Positions 9,063 to 16,473 of a stretch of 64,000 bases of DNA are shown here, one piece after another. Position 1 is the first letter of the stretch, and each line of letters begins with the position of its first letter. The notes below the pieces were generated by a model, which did no database searches, was not told where the DNA came from, and was given only the letters and a program-made list of their open reading frames with translations. The stretch lies in contig NZ_JAKKFI010000076.1 of the NCBI RefSeq assembly GCF_022230955.1, positions 1-64,000 of the forward strand, given 5' to 3'. The position numbers and the translations under genes are program-made. This stretch comes from Micromonospora cabrerizensis (lineage in GTDB: Bacteria > Actinomycetota > Actinomycetes > Mycobacteriales > Micromonosporaceae).

Positions 9063-9755
9063 TCAGCGCAGGGCGGTCTCGTCCGCGTCGTCGGTGCCCG
9101 CGGAGGGCGCCGGTGTCGCCCCGCTCGGCGGTAGCTCGACCACCCGGCCGCGCGGCCACGGGCGCGCCCAGCCGCCCATCTCCAGGAGGGTGGCCAGCAC
9201 CCCGGCGGTGAAGCCCCAGACGAGCATCCCCCGCGCCGAGAACGCCGGCCCGACCCAGCCGCTCGGGTGGCGGACCCGCATCCGGTTGGCCGGGTCGACC
9301 AGCTCGCTGACCGGCAGCCGGGCGACGTGCGCCACCTCGGCCGGCTCCCGGGGGTGCACCGGGTGCGGGTCGTGCCACCAGGCCAGCACCGGGGTGACCA
9401 CGAAGTCGCTGACCGGGATCCACAGTTTCGGCAGCTCGGCCAGCACGGTCACGCTGGTCGGGTCGAGGCCGACCTCCTCGTTCGCCTCGCGCAGCGCGGT
9501 GGCGCGGACGTCGGCGTCCTCCGGGTCGGCGGCGCCGCCGGGAAAGGCCGGCTGGCCGGCGTGGTTGCGCAGGGTGGCGGCCCGTTGCAGCACCAGCACG
9601 TCGGGGCCGACTCCGGGTTGCTCACCGAGCAGCACCAGCACGGCGCTCTCCCGGCCGCCCTCGGCCGGGGTGGTCAGCCGGGTGAAGTCCTCGGCGCGGG
9701 CGGTGCCCAGCCGGGTCAGCAGCGGCTCGATCCACTCGGGCGGTCGACGGGTCAC
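9063..9755 (-). CDS. NUDIX hydrolase, CoA pyrophosphatase type
   Basis: 230-residue NUDIX hydrolase. The CoA-pyrophosphatase signature upstream of the box (LQRAATLRNHAGQPAFPGG) leads directly into the catalytic helix (ATALREANEEVGL). This family cleaves CoA and CoA derivatives to phosphopantetheine and 3',5'-ADP. The GTG start at 9755 overlaps the stop of the thioredoxin gene by four bases (GTGA), so translation is probably coupled. The position matches Rv3672c in mycobacteria, next to marP. Substrate is inferred from the motif only. Confidence 0.88.
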   Translation of the reverse strand: MTRRPPEWIEPLLTRLGTARAEDFTRLTTPAEGGRESAVLVLLGEQPGVGPDVLVLQRAATLRNHAGQPAFPGGAADPEDADVRATALREANEEVGLDPTSVTVLAELPKLWIPVSDFVVTPVLAWWHDPHPVHPREPAEVAHVARLPVSELVDPANRMRVRHPSGWVGPAFSARGMLVWGFTAGVLATLLEMGGWARPWPRGRVVELPPSGATPAPSAGTDDADETALR

Positions 9756-10375
9756 GCCGGCACCGCCAGGCCGAGGTGCTGGCGGACCAGCTTGGCGAGC
9801 TGGGCGTCGTCGAGCGCGCCGGTCGCGTCGATGTGCCGGATCTGGCCCTGCGCGTCGACGAAGAGGGTGAGCGGGAAGGCGTTGCGCTCGAGCTCTCGTT
9901 GCAGCGCGTCGCCCTGGTCGACCAGGATCGGGAACCGTACGCCGAAGTCCTCGCCGATGGACTGCGCACCGGCCCGGCTGTCGCGGGTGTTGACCCCGAG
10001 CACCTGGAGCTGGCCGGCGGCCCGCACGCTCAGCCGTTGGAAGGCGGGCAGCTCCTTGCGGCACGGCCCGCACCAGGACGCCCAGACGTTGATCACCGCC
10101 GGCCCGGCCACGTCCCGCAGCGCGACGGGAGCGCCGCCGGTGAAGCAGGACAGCGTCAGCTCCGGCAGTGCCTGCCCGCTGACGGCGGCCGTCGTGCCGG
10201 TCGGGGTGGGGGCGGTCGACGTGGGCGCGGTGCCGAGCGTGGAGCAGTCCCGGAACGGCGACGGTCGCTCAGCGGCGGCCGGCCGGGGGGCCGGGTCGTC
10301 GTCGGCCTTACCTGCGGTGCAGCCGGAGACGACCAGCAGCAGCGGCAGGACGAGCAGAGCGAGGCGACGGTTCAC
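9752..10375 (-). CDS. TlpA/ResA-like thioredoxin lipoprotein
   Basis: 207 residues exported as a lipoprotein: basic N-terminus, hydrophobic stretch and lipobox VVSGC with Cys19. A Pro/Thr-rich linker leads to a thioredoxin fold with the active site WASWCGPC (Cys102, Cys105). Such proteins reduce extracytoplasmic disulphides, often for cytochrome c or cell-envelope proteins. Two further Cys (in FRDCST and LSCF) may form another disulphide. The GTG start at 10375 overlaps the nth stop by GTGA, and its own stop overlaps the NUDIX start likewise. Matches Rv3673c by position. Confidence 0.9.
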   Translation of the reverse strand: MNRRLALLVLPLLLVVSGCTAGKADDDPAPRPAAAERPSPFRDCSTLGTAPTSTAPTPTGTTAAVSGQALPELTLSCFTGGAPVALRDVAGPAVINVWASWCGPCRKELPAFQRLSVRAAGQLQVLGVNTRDSRAGAQSIGEDFGVRFPILVDQGDALQRELERNAFPLTLFVDAQGQIRHIDATGALDDAQLAKLVRQHLGLAVPA

Positions 10376-11160
10376 GGCACCTCCGCGGCGATCGCCTGCG
10401 CGGGCACCAGCTCCGGGTCGACCCCGGCCGCCACCGCCAGATCACGCGCCCGTGGGCCCTTGAGCAGCTTGGCGGCGGCTGCCGGGTCGGTCGGCCCGGT
10501 GCCGTACGAGGGGCAGAGCTTCGCGAGGGTGCACGCCCCGCAGGCGGGCTTGCGGGCGTGGCAGACCCGTCGCCCGTGGAAGATGATCCGGTGCGACAGC
10601 ATCGTCCAGTCGCGCTTCGGGTAGAGAGCGCCGACCGCGTGCTCGATCTTGACCGGGTCGGTCTCGGTGGTCAGCCGCCACCGGTGGACCAGCCGCTGGA
10701 AGTGCGTGTCGACGGTGATGCCCGGGACGTCGAAGGCGTTGCCGAGGATCACGTTGGCGGTCTTGCGGCCGATGCCGGGCAGCGTCACCAGGTCGACGAG
10801 TCGGCCCGGGACCCGGCCGTCGTACCGGTCGAGGAGCGCCTGGCCGAGTTTGAGCAGCGAGTCGGTCTTGTTGCGGTAGAAGCCGGTGGGCCGGATCAGC
10901 TCCTCCATCTCGCCCCGGTCGGCCCCGGCGTACGCGGCGGCGCTCGGGTAGCGGGCGAAGAGCTTGGGGGTGACCTCGTTGACCTTCTTGTCCGTGCACT
11001 GCGCGGAGAGGATGGTGGCGACGGCCAACTCCAGGGCGTTGGAGTGGTCCAGCTCACAATGCGCGTCGGGATGCGTTTCGGTCAGCACCCGACCGATCTT
11101 GCGGGCACGACGGGTGCGCCCGAGGTCGGTCTCGCTGGCGCCGGGAGGACTATCGGTCAC
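10372..11160 (-). CDS. nth: Endonuclease III (DNA glycosylase/AP lyase)
   Basis: 262-residue base-excision repair enzyme removing oxidised pyrimidines. The helix-hairpin-helix LPGIGRKTANVILG carries the catalytic Lys133, and Asp151 sits in TVDTHF. The C-terminal [4Fe-4S] loop has Cys200-x6-Cys207-x2-Cys210-x5-Cys216. The GTG start at 11160 (VTDSPPG) is chosen as the first plausible start, about 40 bp from the upstream capA-like gene. First gene of the nth-tlpA-nudix overlapping set; synteny with Rv3674c. Confidence 0.95.
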   Translation of the reverse strand: MTDSPPGASETDLGRTRRARKIGRVLTETHPDAHCELDHSNALELAVATILSAQCTDKKVNEVTPKLFARYPSAAAYAGADRGEMEELIRPTGFYRNKTDSLLKLGQALLDRYDGRVPGRLVDLVTLPGIGRKTANVILGNAFDVPGITVDTHFQRLVHRWRLTTETDPVKIEHAVGALYPKRDWTMLSHRIIFHGRRVCHARKPACGACTLAKLCPSYGTGPTDPAAAAKLLKGPRARDLAVAAGVDPELVPAQAIAAEVP

Positions 11161-11200
11161 GACGGTCAGCCTACGTCGCGCCCCGGACGTTCCCGGCGGG

Positions 11201-12379
11201 TCAACCGCCGGCCGGCGGCGAGATCTTGCCCTGCCCGTCGAGCCGGGCACCGGCCTTGGGGAAGTCGGCGCGGCTCAGCTCCGTGATCAGGCCCAGGCCC
11301 CGGTCGTCCGGGTCCATCGTCGGCTTGCCGGCGTCGTTCATGTACGTCGAGGTGAACGAGCCGCCGGCCCAGGTGCCGTCCGGCTTGAGCGACACCTTCA
11401 GCACCCCGCCCCAGCCGAGGCGGCCGTCGTTGTTCAGCGAGTTGCCGCCGCCGGCGAAGTTGCCCAGGCTGTACGCGATCAGCCGCCCCTGGTAGAACTC
11501 CATGCCGCGCAGCACGTGCGGCCCGTGCCCGACGATCAGGTCCGCGCCGGCGTCGATCATGGCGTGGGAAAACTTGACCGGGTCGCCCCGGTTCTCGCCG
11601 AGGAACATCTCGGTGCCCGGCTTCACCCGGGTCTTCTCCGCTCCCTCGCCGCCCATGTGCACCTGCACCACGACCAGGTCGGCCATGGTGGCGGCCTTGG
11701 CGACCACCGTCTTCGCCTTGGCGATGTCGACCAGGCTGTTGGACCAGACGTACGACGAGAAGCCGGCCACGGCCACCTTGACGCCCTTGACGTCGACGAC
11801 GGTGATCTGGTCCGGGGCGCCGGTGTGCTCCAGGTCGTACTTCTCCAGCGCCTTCTGGGTGTTCTCGTAGCCCTTCGGCCCGTAGTCGTAGCCGTGGTTG
11901 TTGGCCTGGTTGAGCACGTCGAAACCGGCGTCACGCAGGTGTGCGGCGTACTCCGGTGGGGCCCGGAACTGGAAGCAGCGGGTGGAGTTGGCCCCGCACT
12001 TGCCGGTGCCGGTGTCCACCGTCAACGGCTCCTCCAGGTTGCCCATCACCAGGTCGGCCTTGAGAGCCTCGGTGACCGACGTGAAGAACCCCTTGCCGCC
12101 GGCGGCGGGCAGTCGGCTCGGCGCGTTGCCCATGATGATGTCGCCGGTGGCGGAGAGCGAGATCGCGCCGACCGCACCGGGGGTCGCGCTCCCGGTGGCA
12201 TCCGGGCCGGCCGTGGTCACCGGAGCGCCCGTGCCACCGCCACCGGCGCCGGGCTGCCACACGGGGGCATCGCCGCCCGAGTCGGAGCAGCCGGCGACGA
12301 GCAGGGCGGCCAGCAGCGCGGCGAGGCCGAGGGCGACGCGGCGACGCGGGCGGGACGCAAGAGAGGCGGGAGCGTACAT
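11201..12379 (-). CDS. CapA/PgsA-family poly-gamma-glutamate synthesis-like lipoprotein (metallophosphatase fold)
   Basis: 392 residues. The N-terminus is a lipoprotein signal with lipobox ALLVAGC, so the protein is anchored outside the membrane. The body is a CapA-type calcineurin-like fold: SATGDIIMGN, NNHGYDYGPKG and VGHGPHVLRG supply the metal ligands. In Bacillus CapA/PgsA helps make poly-gamma-glutamate, but isolated actinobacterial copies have no proven role and no capB/capC genes are nearby. The ATG at 12379 is the only start that gives a clean signal peptide. Confidence 0.85.
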   Translation of the reverse strand: MYAPASLASRPRRRVALGLAALLAALLVAGCSDSGGDAPVWQPGAGGGGTGAPVTTAGPDATGSATPGAVGAISLSATGDIIMGNAPSRLPAAGGKGFFTSVTEALKADLVMGNLEEPLTVDTGTGKCGANSTRCFQFRAPPEYAAHLRDAGFDVLNQANNHGYDYGPKGYENTQKALEKYDLEHTGAPDQITVVDVKGVKVAVAGFSSYVWSNSLVDIAKAKTVVAKAATMADLVVVQVHMGGEGAEKTRVKPGTEMFLGENRGDPVKFSHAMIDAGADLIVGHGPHVLRGMEFYQGRLIAYSLGNFAGGGNSLNNDGRLGWGGVLKVSLKPDGTWAGGSFTSTYMNDAGKPTMDPDDRGLGLITELSRADFPKAGARLDGQGKISPPAGG

Positions 12380-12435
12380 CGTCCGCGACCCTACCGGTCG
12401 ACAAACGCGCCGACGACAGCCGATCGGTCGAATAT

Positions 12436-13125
12436 TCAGCTGGTCAGCTGGTCCGACCAGGGCACGACCGCCCGGGAACCGCCGGCGAGCACCGCCGCGT
12501 GCACCGCGCGAGCCAGCGGAGCACCCCAACGGGAACGCGGGCCGCCGTACGCGGCCTCCGGCCCGTCCACCGGGCAGAGCACGGTGACCGCGTCGGTTGG
12601 TGTGCCGGTTCCCGGCAGTCCCAGCTCGCTGATCGCCTGGGTCTTCGCCTCGGTTGCCGTGGCCACCGCGTTGACCAGTGCCGAGTCGGCGAGCCGTGCC
12701 GGCACGTACACCACGATGTTGACCGTGCCGACCCGCTGGACGAGCCCGGCCGGGCCGGGCGCGGCCGCGGGCACCGGCGTGCCGAGCCCGACCGTCGCCC
12801 AGGCCCGCACTCCGGTGTCGGTGCGTGCCACCACCTCGCCCACGTCCACGCCGGTCAGCAGACCGACCCCGGGCCCGTCGAGGGCCAGGTCGGCGGCGAG
12901 GGCCGTCAGGTGCGCGGCGGGGTCAGCCCGGTCGTACGACATCGGTACGGTCGCGTTCAGCACCCAGCGCCGGACACCGATGCCACCGCCCAGTGGGCCG
13001 CTGCTGACCGCCCGCAGGGGCACTTCCGCGCGCCAGACGAGCAGCGGAATGTGCCGCCCATCCTCGGCGCGGCTGGTCAGGGTCGGCTCGCTCAGCACGT
13101 CGGGCAGGTTACGCCCACCGATCAA
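12436..13125 (-). CDS. cbiZ: Adenosylcobinamide amidohydrolase, CbiZ family
   Basis: 229 residues matching the CbiZ family: the region RRWVLNATVPMSYDR followed by LLTGVDV, an alternating-strand core with TVNIVVYVP, and TEAKTQAISELG. CbiZ removes the aminopropanol side chain of adenosylcobinamide to give adenosylcobyric acid in corrinoid salvage. No other cobalamin gene is seen nearby. The longest form starts at a TTG (13125) without a good ribosome site; a GTG at 13098 is an alternative. Divergent from crp. Confidence 0.78.
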   Translation of the reverse strand: MIGGRNLPDVLSEPTLTSRAEDGRHIPLLVWRAEVPLRAVSSGPLGGGIGVRRWVLNATVPMSYDRADPAAHLTALAADLALDGPGVGLLTGVDVGEVVARTDTGVRAWATVGLGTPVPAAAPGPAGLVQRVGTVNIVVYVPARLADSALVNAVATATEAKTQAISELGLPGTGTPTDAVTVLCPVDGPEAAYGGPRSRWGAPLARAVHAAVLAGGSRAVVPWSDQLTS

Positions 13126-13241
13126 GATTCCAGGGGCGACCTCTGATTCATGCTCACGTGCGCCTAGACTTGGCGGCGCGCGAGGGGATCAGCGGACGGC
13201 GGACCCGGCCGACGGACGGCACGCGTAAGCGGAGGTGCGCG

Positions 13242-13919
13242 ATGGACGAGGTACTGGCCCGCAGCGGGATCTTCCAGGGTGTTGACCCGGAAGCTGCCGA
13301 GGCGCTTGCCAAGGAGATGGAGACGATCGAGGTCCGCAAGGGCGAGATCGTCTTCAATGAGGGCGAGCCCGGTGACAGCCTCTATATCCTGCTGTCCGGG
13401 AAGATCAAGGTTGGTCGCCGCGCAGCGGACGGCCGGCAGAACCTGATCGCGGTGATGGGGCCGTCGGACATGGTCGGTGAGCTGTCGCTCTTCGACCCTG
13501 GCCCGCGTACGGCGACCGCCACCGCGGTGACCGACACGCGGCTGGTGCGACTGCGCAAGCAGGCGCTGCGGCCGTGGCTGAACAACCGTCCGGAGATCGC
13601 CGAGCAGTTGCTGCGGGTGCTCGCCCGGCGGCTGCGTCGGACCAACGACTCGCTCGCCGACCTGATCTTCACGGACGTGCCGGGCCGGGTCGCCAAGAAC
13701 CTGCTCCAGATGGCTGGGCGGTTCGGCACCCGCGACGGCGGTGTCCTGCGGGTGACCCACGACCTCACCCAGGAGGAGATCGCCCAGCTCGTCGGCGCCT
13801 CCCGGGAGACGGTCAACAAGGCGCTGGCCGACTTCGCCTCGCGCGGATGGCTGCGGCTGGACGGCAAGAGCATCATCATCCTGGACCCGGAGCGCCTGGC
13901 TCGTCGCGCCCGCGTCTGA
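13242..13919 (+). CDS. crp: Crp/Fnr-family cyclic-nucleotide-responsive transcription regulator
   Basis: 225 residues. The N-terminal cyclic-nucleotide-binding barrel contains GEPGDSLYILLSGKIKV and the binding-loop region MVGELSLFDPGPRTATA, where the Arg-Thr/Ala pair contacts cAMP in this family. A long dimer helix follows (about 115-140). The C-terminal winged helix has the recognition segment GASRETVNKALADF. The ATG at 13242 has GGAGG at 13231-13235. Equivalent to M. tuberculosis Crp (Rv3676) and to GlxR in corynebacteria by sequence and neighbours. It ends in a strong terminator. Confidence 0.93.
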   Translation: MDEVLARSGIFQGVDPEAAEALAKEMETIEVRKGEIVFNEGEPGDSLYILLSGKIKVGRRAADGRQNLIAVMGPSDMVGELSLFDPGPRTATATAVTDTRLVRLRKQALRPWLNNRPEIAEQLLRVLARRLRRTNDSLADLIFTDVPGRVAKNLLQMAGRFGTRDGGVLRVTHDLTQEEIAQLVGASRETVNKALADFASRGWLRLDGKSIIILDPERLARRARV

Positions 13920-13930
13920 CCGGTACGTCG

Positions 13931-13970
13931 CGTCCCCGCCTTCCGTCACCGACGGACGGCGGGGACGTTT
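13931..13970 (+). terminator. Strong intrinsic terminator after crp
   Basis: A 17-bp stem (13931-13947 with 13951-13967, one mismatch) closes a 3-nt loop and is followed by TTT. It starts 11 bp after the crp stop codon. Confidence 0.85.
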
Positions 13971-14027
13971 CGTCTGCCCGTCGCAGAAATGCTGGCTCGG
14001 GGCGGCCGAGGCGGTGAGGGTGGGGCC

Positions 14028-14771
14028 ATGGCGAACAGCGTTGCGGTGCTCTCCGACATCCACGGCGTACTCCCGGCACTGGAGGCCGTGCTGGCCGAGC
14101 CGGACGTCGCCACCGCCGACCTGATCGTGCTGACCGGCGACATCGCGGCCGGCCCGCAGCCGGTCGAGGTGCTGGACGTGCTCGCCGGCCTCGGTGACCG
14201 GGTCTGTTGGGTGGGTGGAAACTGCGAACGCGAGCTGGTCGAGGCCCGCGCCGGCCGACCCGCCTCGATCGAGGTGTCGAACTGGGCCGCCGGGCAGCTC
14301 CGCGACGACCAGGTGGCCCGCCTCGCGGCCCTGCCCGCGACGGCGACGGTCGAGATCGACGGCCTCGGGCCGACGCTGTTCTGTCACGCGACCCCCCGTG
14401 ACGACGAGGAGGTCGTGCTCGTCGACTCCCGGATGTCGCGCTGGGCGGAGGTGTTCGCGGGCCTCCCTGCCGAGGTCTCGACGGTGGTCTGCGGCCACAC
14501 CCACATGCCGTTCACCCGGCTGGTCGATCGACGTCTGGTGGTCAACCCGGGCAGCGTCGGCATGCCGTACGGCGGCGCGGGCGCGTGGTGGGCACTGCTC
14601 GGGCCGGGCGTCCAGCTGCGCCGCACCGCCTTAGACGTGGACGCGGCGTGCGCCCGGGTGGCGGCGGAGTCGACCTTCCCCGACGCCGCCGCGTGGGCCG
14701 ACGAGTACCTGCGCTCCCAGCACAGCGACGCCGACGCGCTGGCCGTCTTCGGCCCCCGCGACGGCCGCTGA
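14028..14771 (+). CDS. YfcE/MJ0936-type metallophosphoesterase
   Basis: 247-residue calcineurin-like phosphoesterase. Metal-binding motifs in order: LSDIHG near residue 10, LTGDIAAGP, GGNCERE (Cys where many relatives have His), FCHATP and CGHTHMPF, then NPGSVGMPYGG. Relatives hydrolyse phosphodiesters or monophosphates with Mn/Ni. The substrate cannot be read from sequence. It sits between crp and a TetR gene on the same strand, but the terminator after crp makes it a separate unit. ATG at 14028 follows a G-rich Shine-Dalgarno region. Confidence 0.82.
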   Translation: MANSVAVLSDIHGVLPALEAVLAEPDVATADLIVLTGDIAAGPQPVEVLDVLAGLGDRVCWVGGNCERELVEARAGRPASIEVSNWAAGQLRDDQVARLAALPATATVEIDGLGPTLFCHATPRDDEEVVLVDSRMSRWAEVFAGLPAEVSTVVCGHTHMPFTRLVDRRLVVNPGSVGMPYGGAGAWWALLGPGVQLRRTALDVDAACARVAAESTFPDAAAWADEYLRSQHSDADALAVFGPRDGR

Positions 14772-14848
14772 CGGTCGGGTCGGCCTCGACCGGCCAGCCC
14801 TCTGGTCCACGCTCCGGGCTCAGGCGCGGGAAACGGTCCTCGCTGCCG

Positions 14849-14934
14849 GTAGAGCTGCCCCAGATCTTCACCTGAAGGCAGGGCAGCCTCCGCCGGTCAC
14901 CACGACACCTGCCCCGTCCGTGGGGCAGCTCTAC
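14849..14934. repeat. Inverted repeat with 14-bp arms in the gap upstream of tetR
   Basis: GTAGAGCTGCCCCA (14849-14862) is repeated exactly in inverse orientation as TGGGGCAGCTCTAC (14921-14934), 58 bp apart. The spacing is long for a single operator. It could be a long-loop stem or two binding half-sites in the non-coding stretch 14772-15032. Confidence 0.6.
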
Positions 14935-14989
14935 AGGGGCCGCCGTACAGGGCCGCGCCCAGCTCCGCCCGCACCGAGTGCACAGAAAA

Positions 14990-15003
14990 AGTCAGTCTTG
15001 ACT
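14990..15003. promoter_or_regulatory. Probable TetR operator AGTCA-N4-TGACT
   Basis: A palindrome AGTCA GTCT TGACT lies about 30 bp before the tetR GTG at 15033, in the least GC-rich part of the gap (GAAAAAGTCAG and TTTGTTTCT around it). TetR-family repressors of fatty-acid and terpenoid catabolism bind short palindromes of this kind at their own promoters. Function inferred from position and symmetry. Confidence 0.5.
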
Positions 15004-15032
15004 GTTTGTTTCTCAGGCCGCAGGCTGTTCGC

Positions 15033-15638
15033 GTGTCCCCCGCATCGACGCGCGTCCCCCAGCAGGAACGCAGCCGCGCCACCCAGGCCCGGCTGCTGGA
15101 GGCGACCGTCGACTGCCTGATCGAGCACGGCTGGTCCGGCACCACGACGACCGTCGTCGCCGCGCGGGCCGGTGTCTCGCGCGGGGCCCAGCTGCACCAC
15201 TACCCGACGAAGGCCGCACTGGTCACGGCCGCCGTGGCCCATCTCGCCGAGCGGCGGGCCGCCGAGTTGCGCACCGAGGCCGAAGCTCTGCCGGCCGGCC
15301 CGCAGCGGTTGGACCGGGTGGTCGACCTGCTGGCTGTGGCGTTCACCGGGCCGCTGTTCGTGGCCGCTCTCGAACTCTGGGTCGCCGCCCGCACCGATCG
15401 GGAACTCCGGGACGCCCTGGTGCCGTTGGAGGCGACGGTCGGCCGGGAGATGCACCGCCTCACCGTTGCCCTGCTGGGCGTCGACGAGCGTCGACCCGGC
15501 GTACGCGAGGCGGTGCAGGCCACCCTCGACCTGCTGCGCGGGCTCGGGGTGGCCAACCTGCTCAGCGACGACTCGGCCCGTCGTACCGCCCTGTTGACCA
15601 CCTGGAAGCGCCAGCTCGCCACCCTGCTCACGCCCTGA
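15033..15638 (+). CDS. TetR-family transcriptional regulator of the adjacent catabolic operon
   Basis: 201 residues. The N-terminal helix-turn-helix lies at about residues 25-60 (TTTTVVAARAGVSRGAQLHH), with a helical ligand-binding domain behind it. GTG at 15033 is preferred; a TTG at 15006 in frame is less likely and would place the palindrome almost at the start codon. The next gene begins 38 bp downstream with its own GGAGG, and the remaining five genes follow with overlapping ends. The regulator probably controls the operon; its ligand is likely an acyl-CoA, by analogy with other TetR regulators of such operons. Confidence 0.88.
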   Translation: MSPASTRVPQQERSRATQARLLEATVDCLIEHGWSGTTTTVVAARAGVSRGAQLHHYPTKAALVTAAVAHLAERRAAELRTEAEALPAGPQRLDRVVDLLAVAFTGPLFVAALELWVAARTDRELRDALVPLEATVGREMHRLTVALLGVDERRPGVREAVQATLDLLRGLGVANLLSDDSARRTALLTTWKRQLATLLTP

Positions 15639-15675
15639 CCGCCGGCCGCACCGGCCACCACCGACCGGAGGCACC

Positions 15676-16473
15676 ATGGTCGACCTCACCGACCTGATCG
15701 CGGATCTGGCCGCCGAGTCCGGCCAGCTGGACGCCCTGGTGGCTCCGCTGCCGACGACCGACTGGGCCCGGCCCACCCCGGCGTCGGGCTGGAGCATCGG
15801 GCACCAGATCGCCCACCTCGCCTGGACCGACCACGTGGCGCTGCTGGCGGCCACCGATCCCGAGGCGTTCTACGCGACGGTGACCACCGCCCCGGACGCG
15901 ACCCGGCTGGTCGACGCGGGCGCCGAGGAGTTCCTCGCCCCGCCGGTGGAGCTGCTCGAACGCTGGCGGGCGGGCCGAACCGCACTTACCGACGCGCTGA
16001 CCGCCGTTCCGGCCGGCGAGAAACTGCCCTGGTACGGCACCCGGATGTCCGCCACCTCGATGGCGACGGCGCGGATCATGGAGACCTGGGCACACGGTGA
16101 GGACGTGGCCGACGCGCTCGGCGTCGTCCGCCCCGCCAGTGACCGGCTCCGGCACGTCGCGCACCTCGGTGTGCGTACCCTCGGGCACGGCTTCGCCGCC
16201 CACGGCCGGGCGGCACCGACGTCGCCGGTCCGGGTCGAGCTGCTCGGGCCCGACGGCGACACGTGGAGCTGGGGTCCGACGGACGCCGCTGACCGGCTGA
16301 CCGGCCCGGCCAGGGACTTCTGCCTGCTGGTCACCCAGCGCCGACACCGCGCGGACCTCGCCCTGGTCGCCACCGGCCCGGTCGCCGACGAATGGCTCGA
16401 CGTGGCGCAGGCGTTCGCCGGCCCGCCGGGTGCCGGCCGTGAGCCGGCCGGCGCGGACGGAGTACGAGCGTGA
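15676..16473 (+). CDS. DinB/mycothiol-dependent maleylpyruvate isomerase-like protein (TIGR03084 type)
   Basis: 265 residues. The N-terminal four-helix bundle carries the metal-site pattern of the MDMPI/DinB superfamily: GHQIAHLAWTDHV and ETWAHGEDVADALG. A C-terminal alpha/beta domain completes the family layout. The known member of the wider family uses mycothiol to isomerise maleylpyruvate. This subgroup is typically found beside acyl-CoA carboxylase and AtuA genes, and its reaction is unknown. Strong GGAGG before the ATG at 15676; the stop overlaps the AtuA start (GTGA at 16470-16473). Confidence 0.8.
   Translation: MVDLTDLIADLAAESGQLDALVAPLPTTDWARPTPASGWSIGHQIAHLAWTDHVALLAATDPEAFYATVTTAPDATRLVDAGAEEFLAPPVELLERWRAGRTALTDALTAVPAGEKLPWYGTRMSATSMATARIMETWAHGEDVADALGVVRPASDRLRHVAHLGVRTLGHGFAAHGRAAPTSPVRVELLGPDGDTWSWGPTDAADRLTGPARDFCLLVTQRRHRADLALVATGPVADEWLDVAQAFAGPPGAGREPAGADGVRA

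Noticed and set aside
13126..13241. A cobalamin riboswitch upstream of the CbiZ-like gene
   Set aside because: The divergent gap is too short (116 bp) and shows no B12-box-like sequence.
14772..15032. A riboswitch or small RNA gene in the gap
   Set aside because: Only inverted repeats are visible; no known riboswitch core could be recognised by eye.
15006..15638. TTG at 15006 as the tetR start
   Set aside because: It would place the operator-like palindrome against the start; the GTG at 15033 is more usual.
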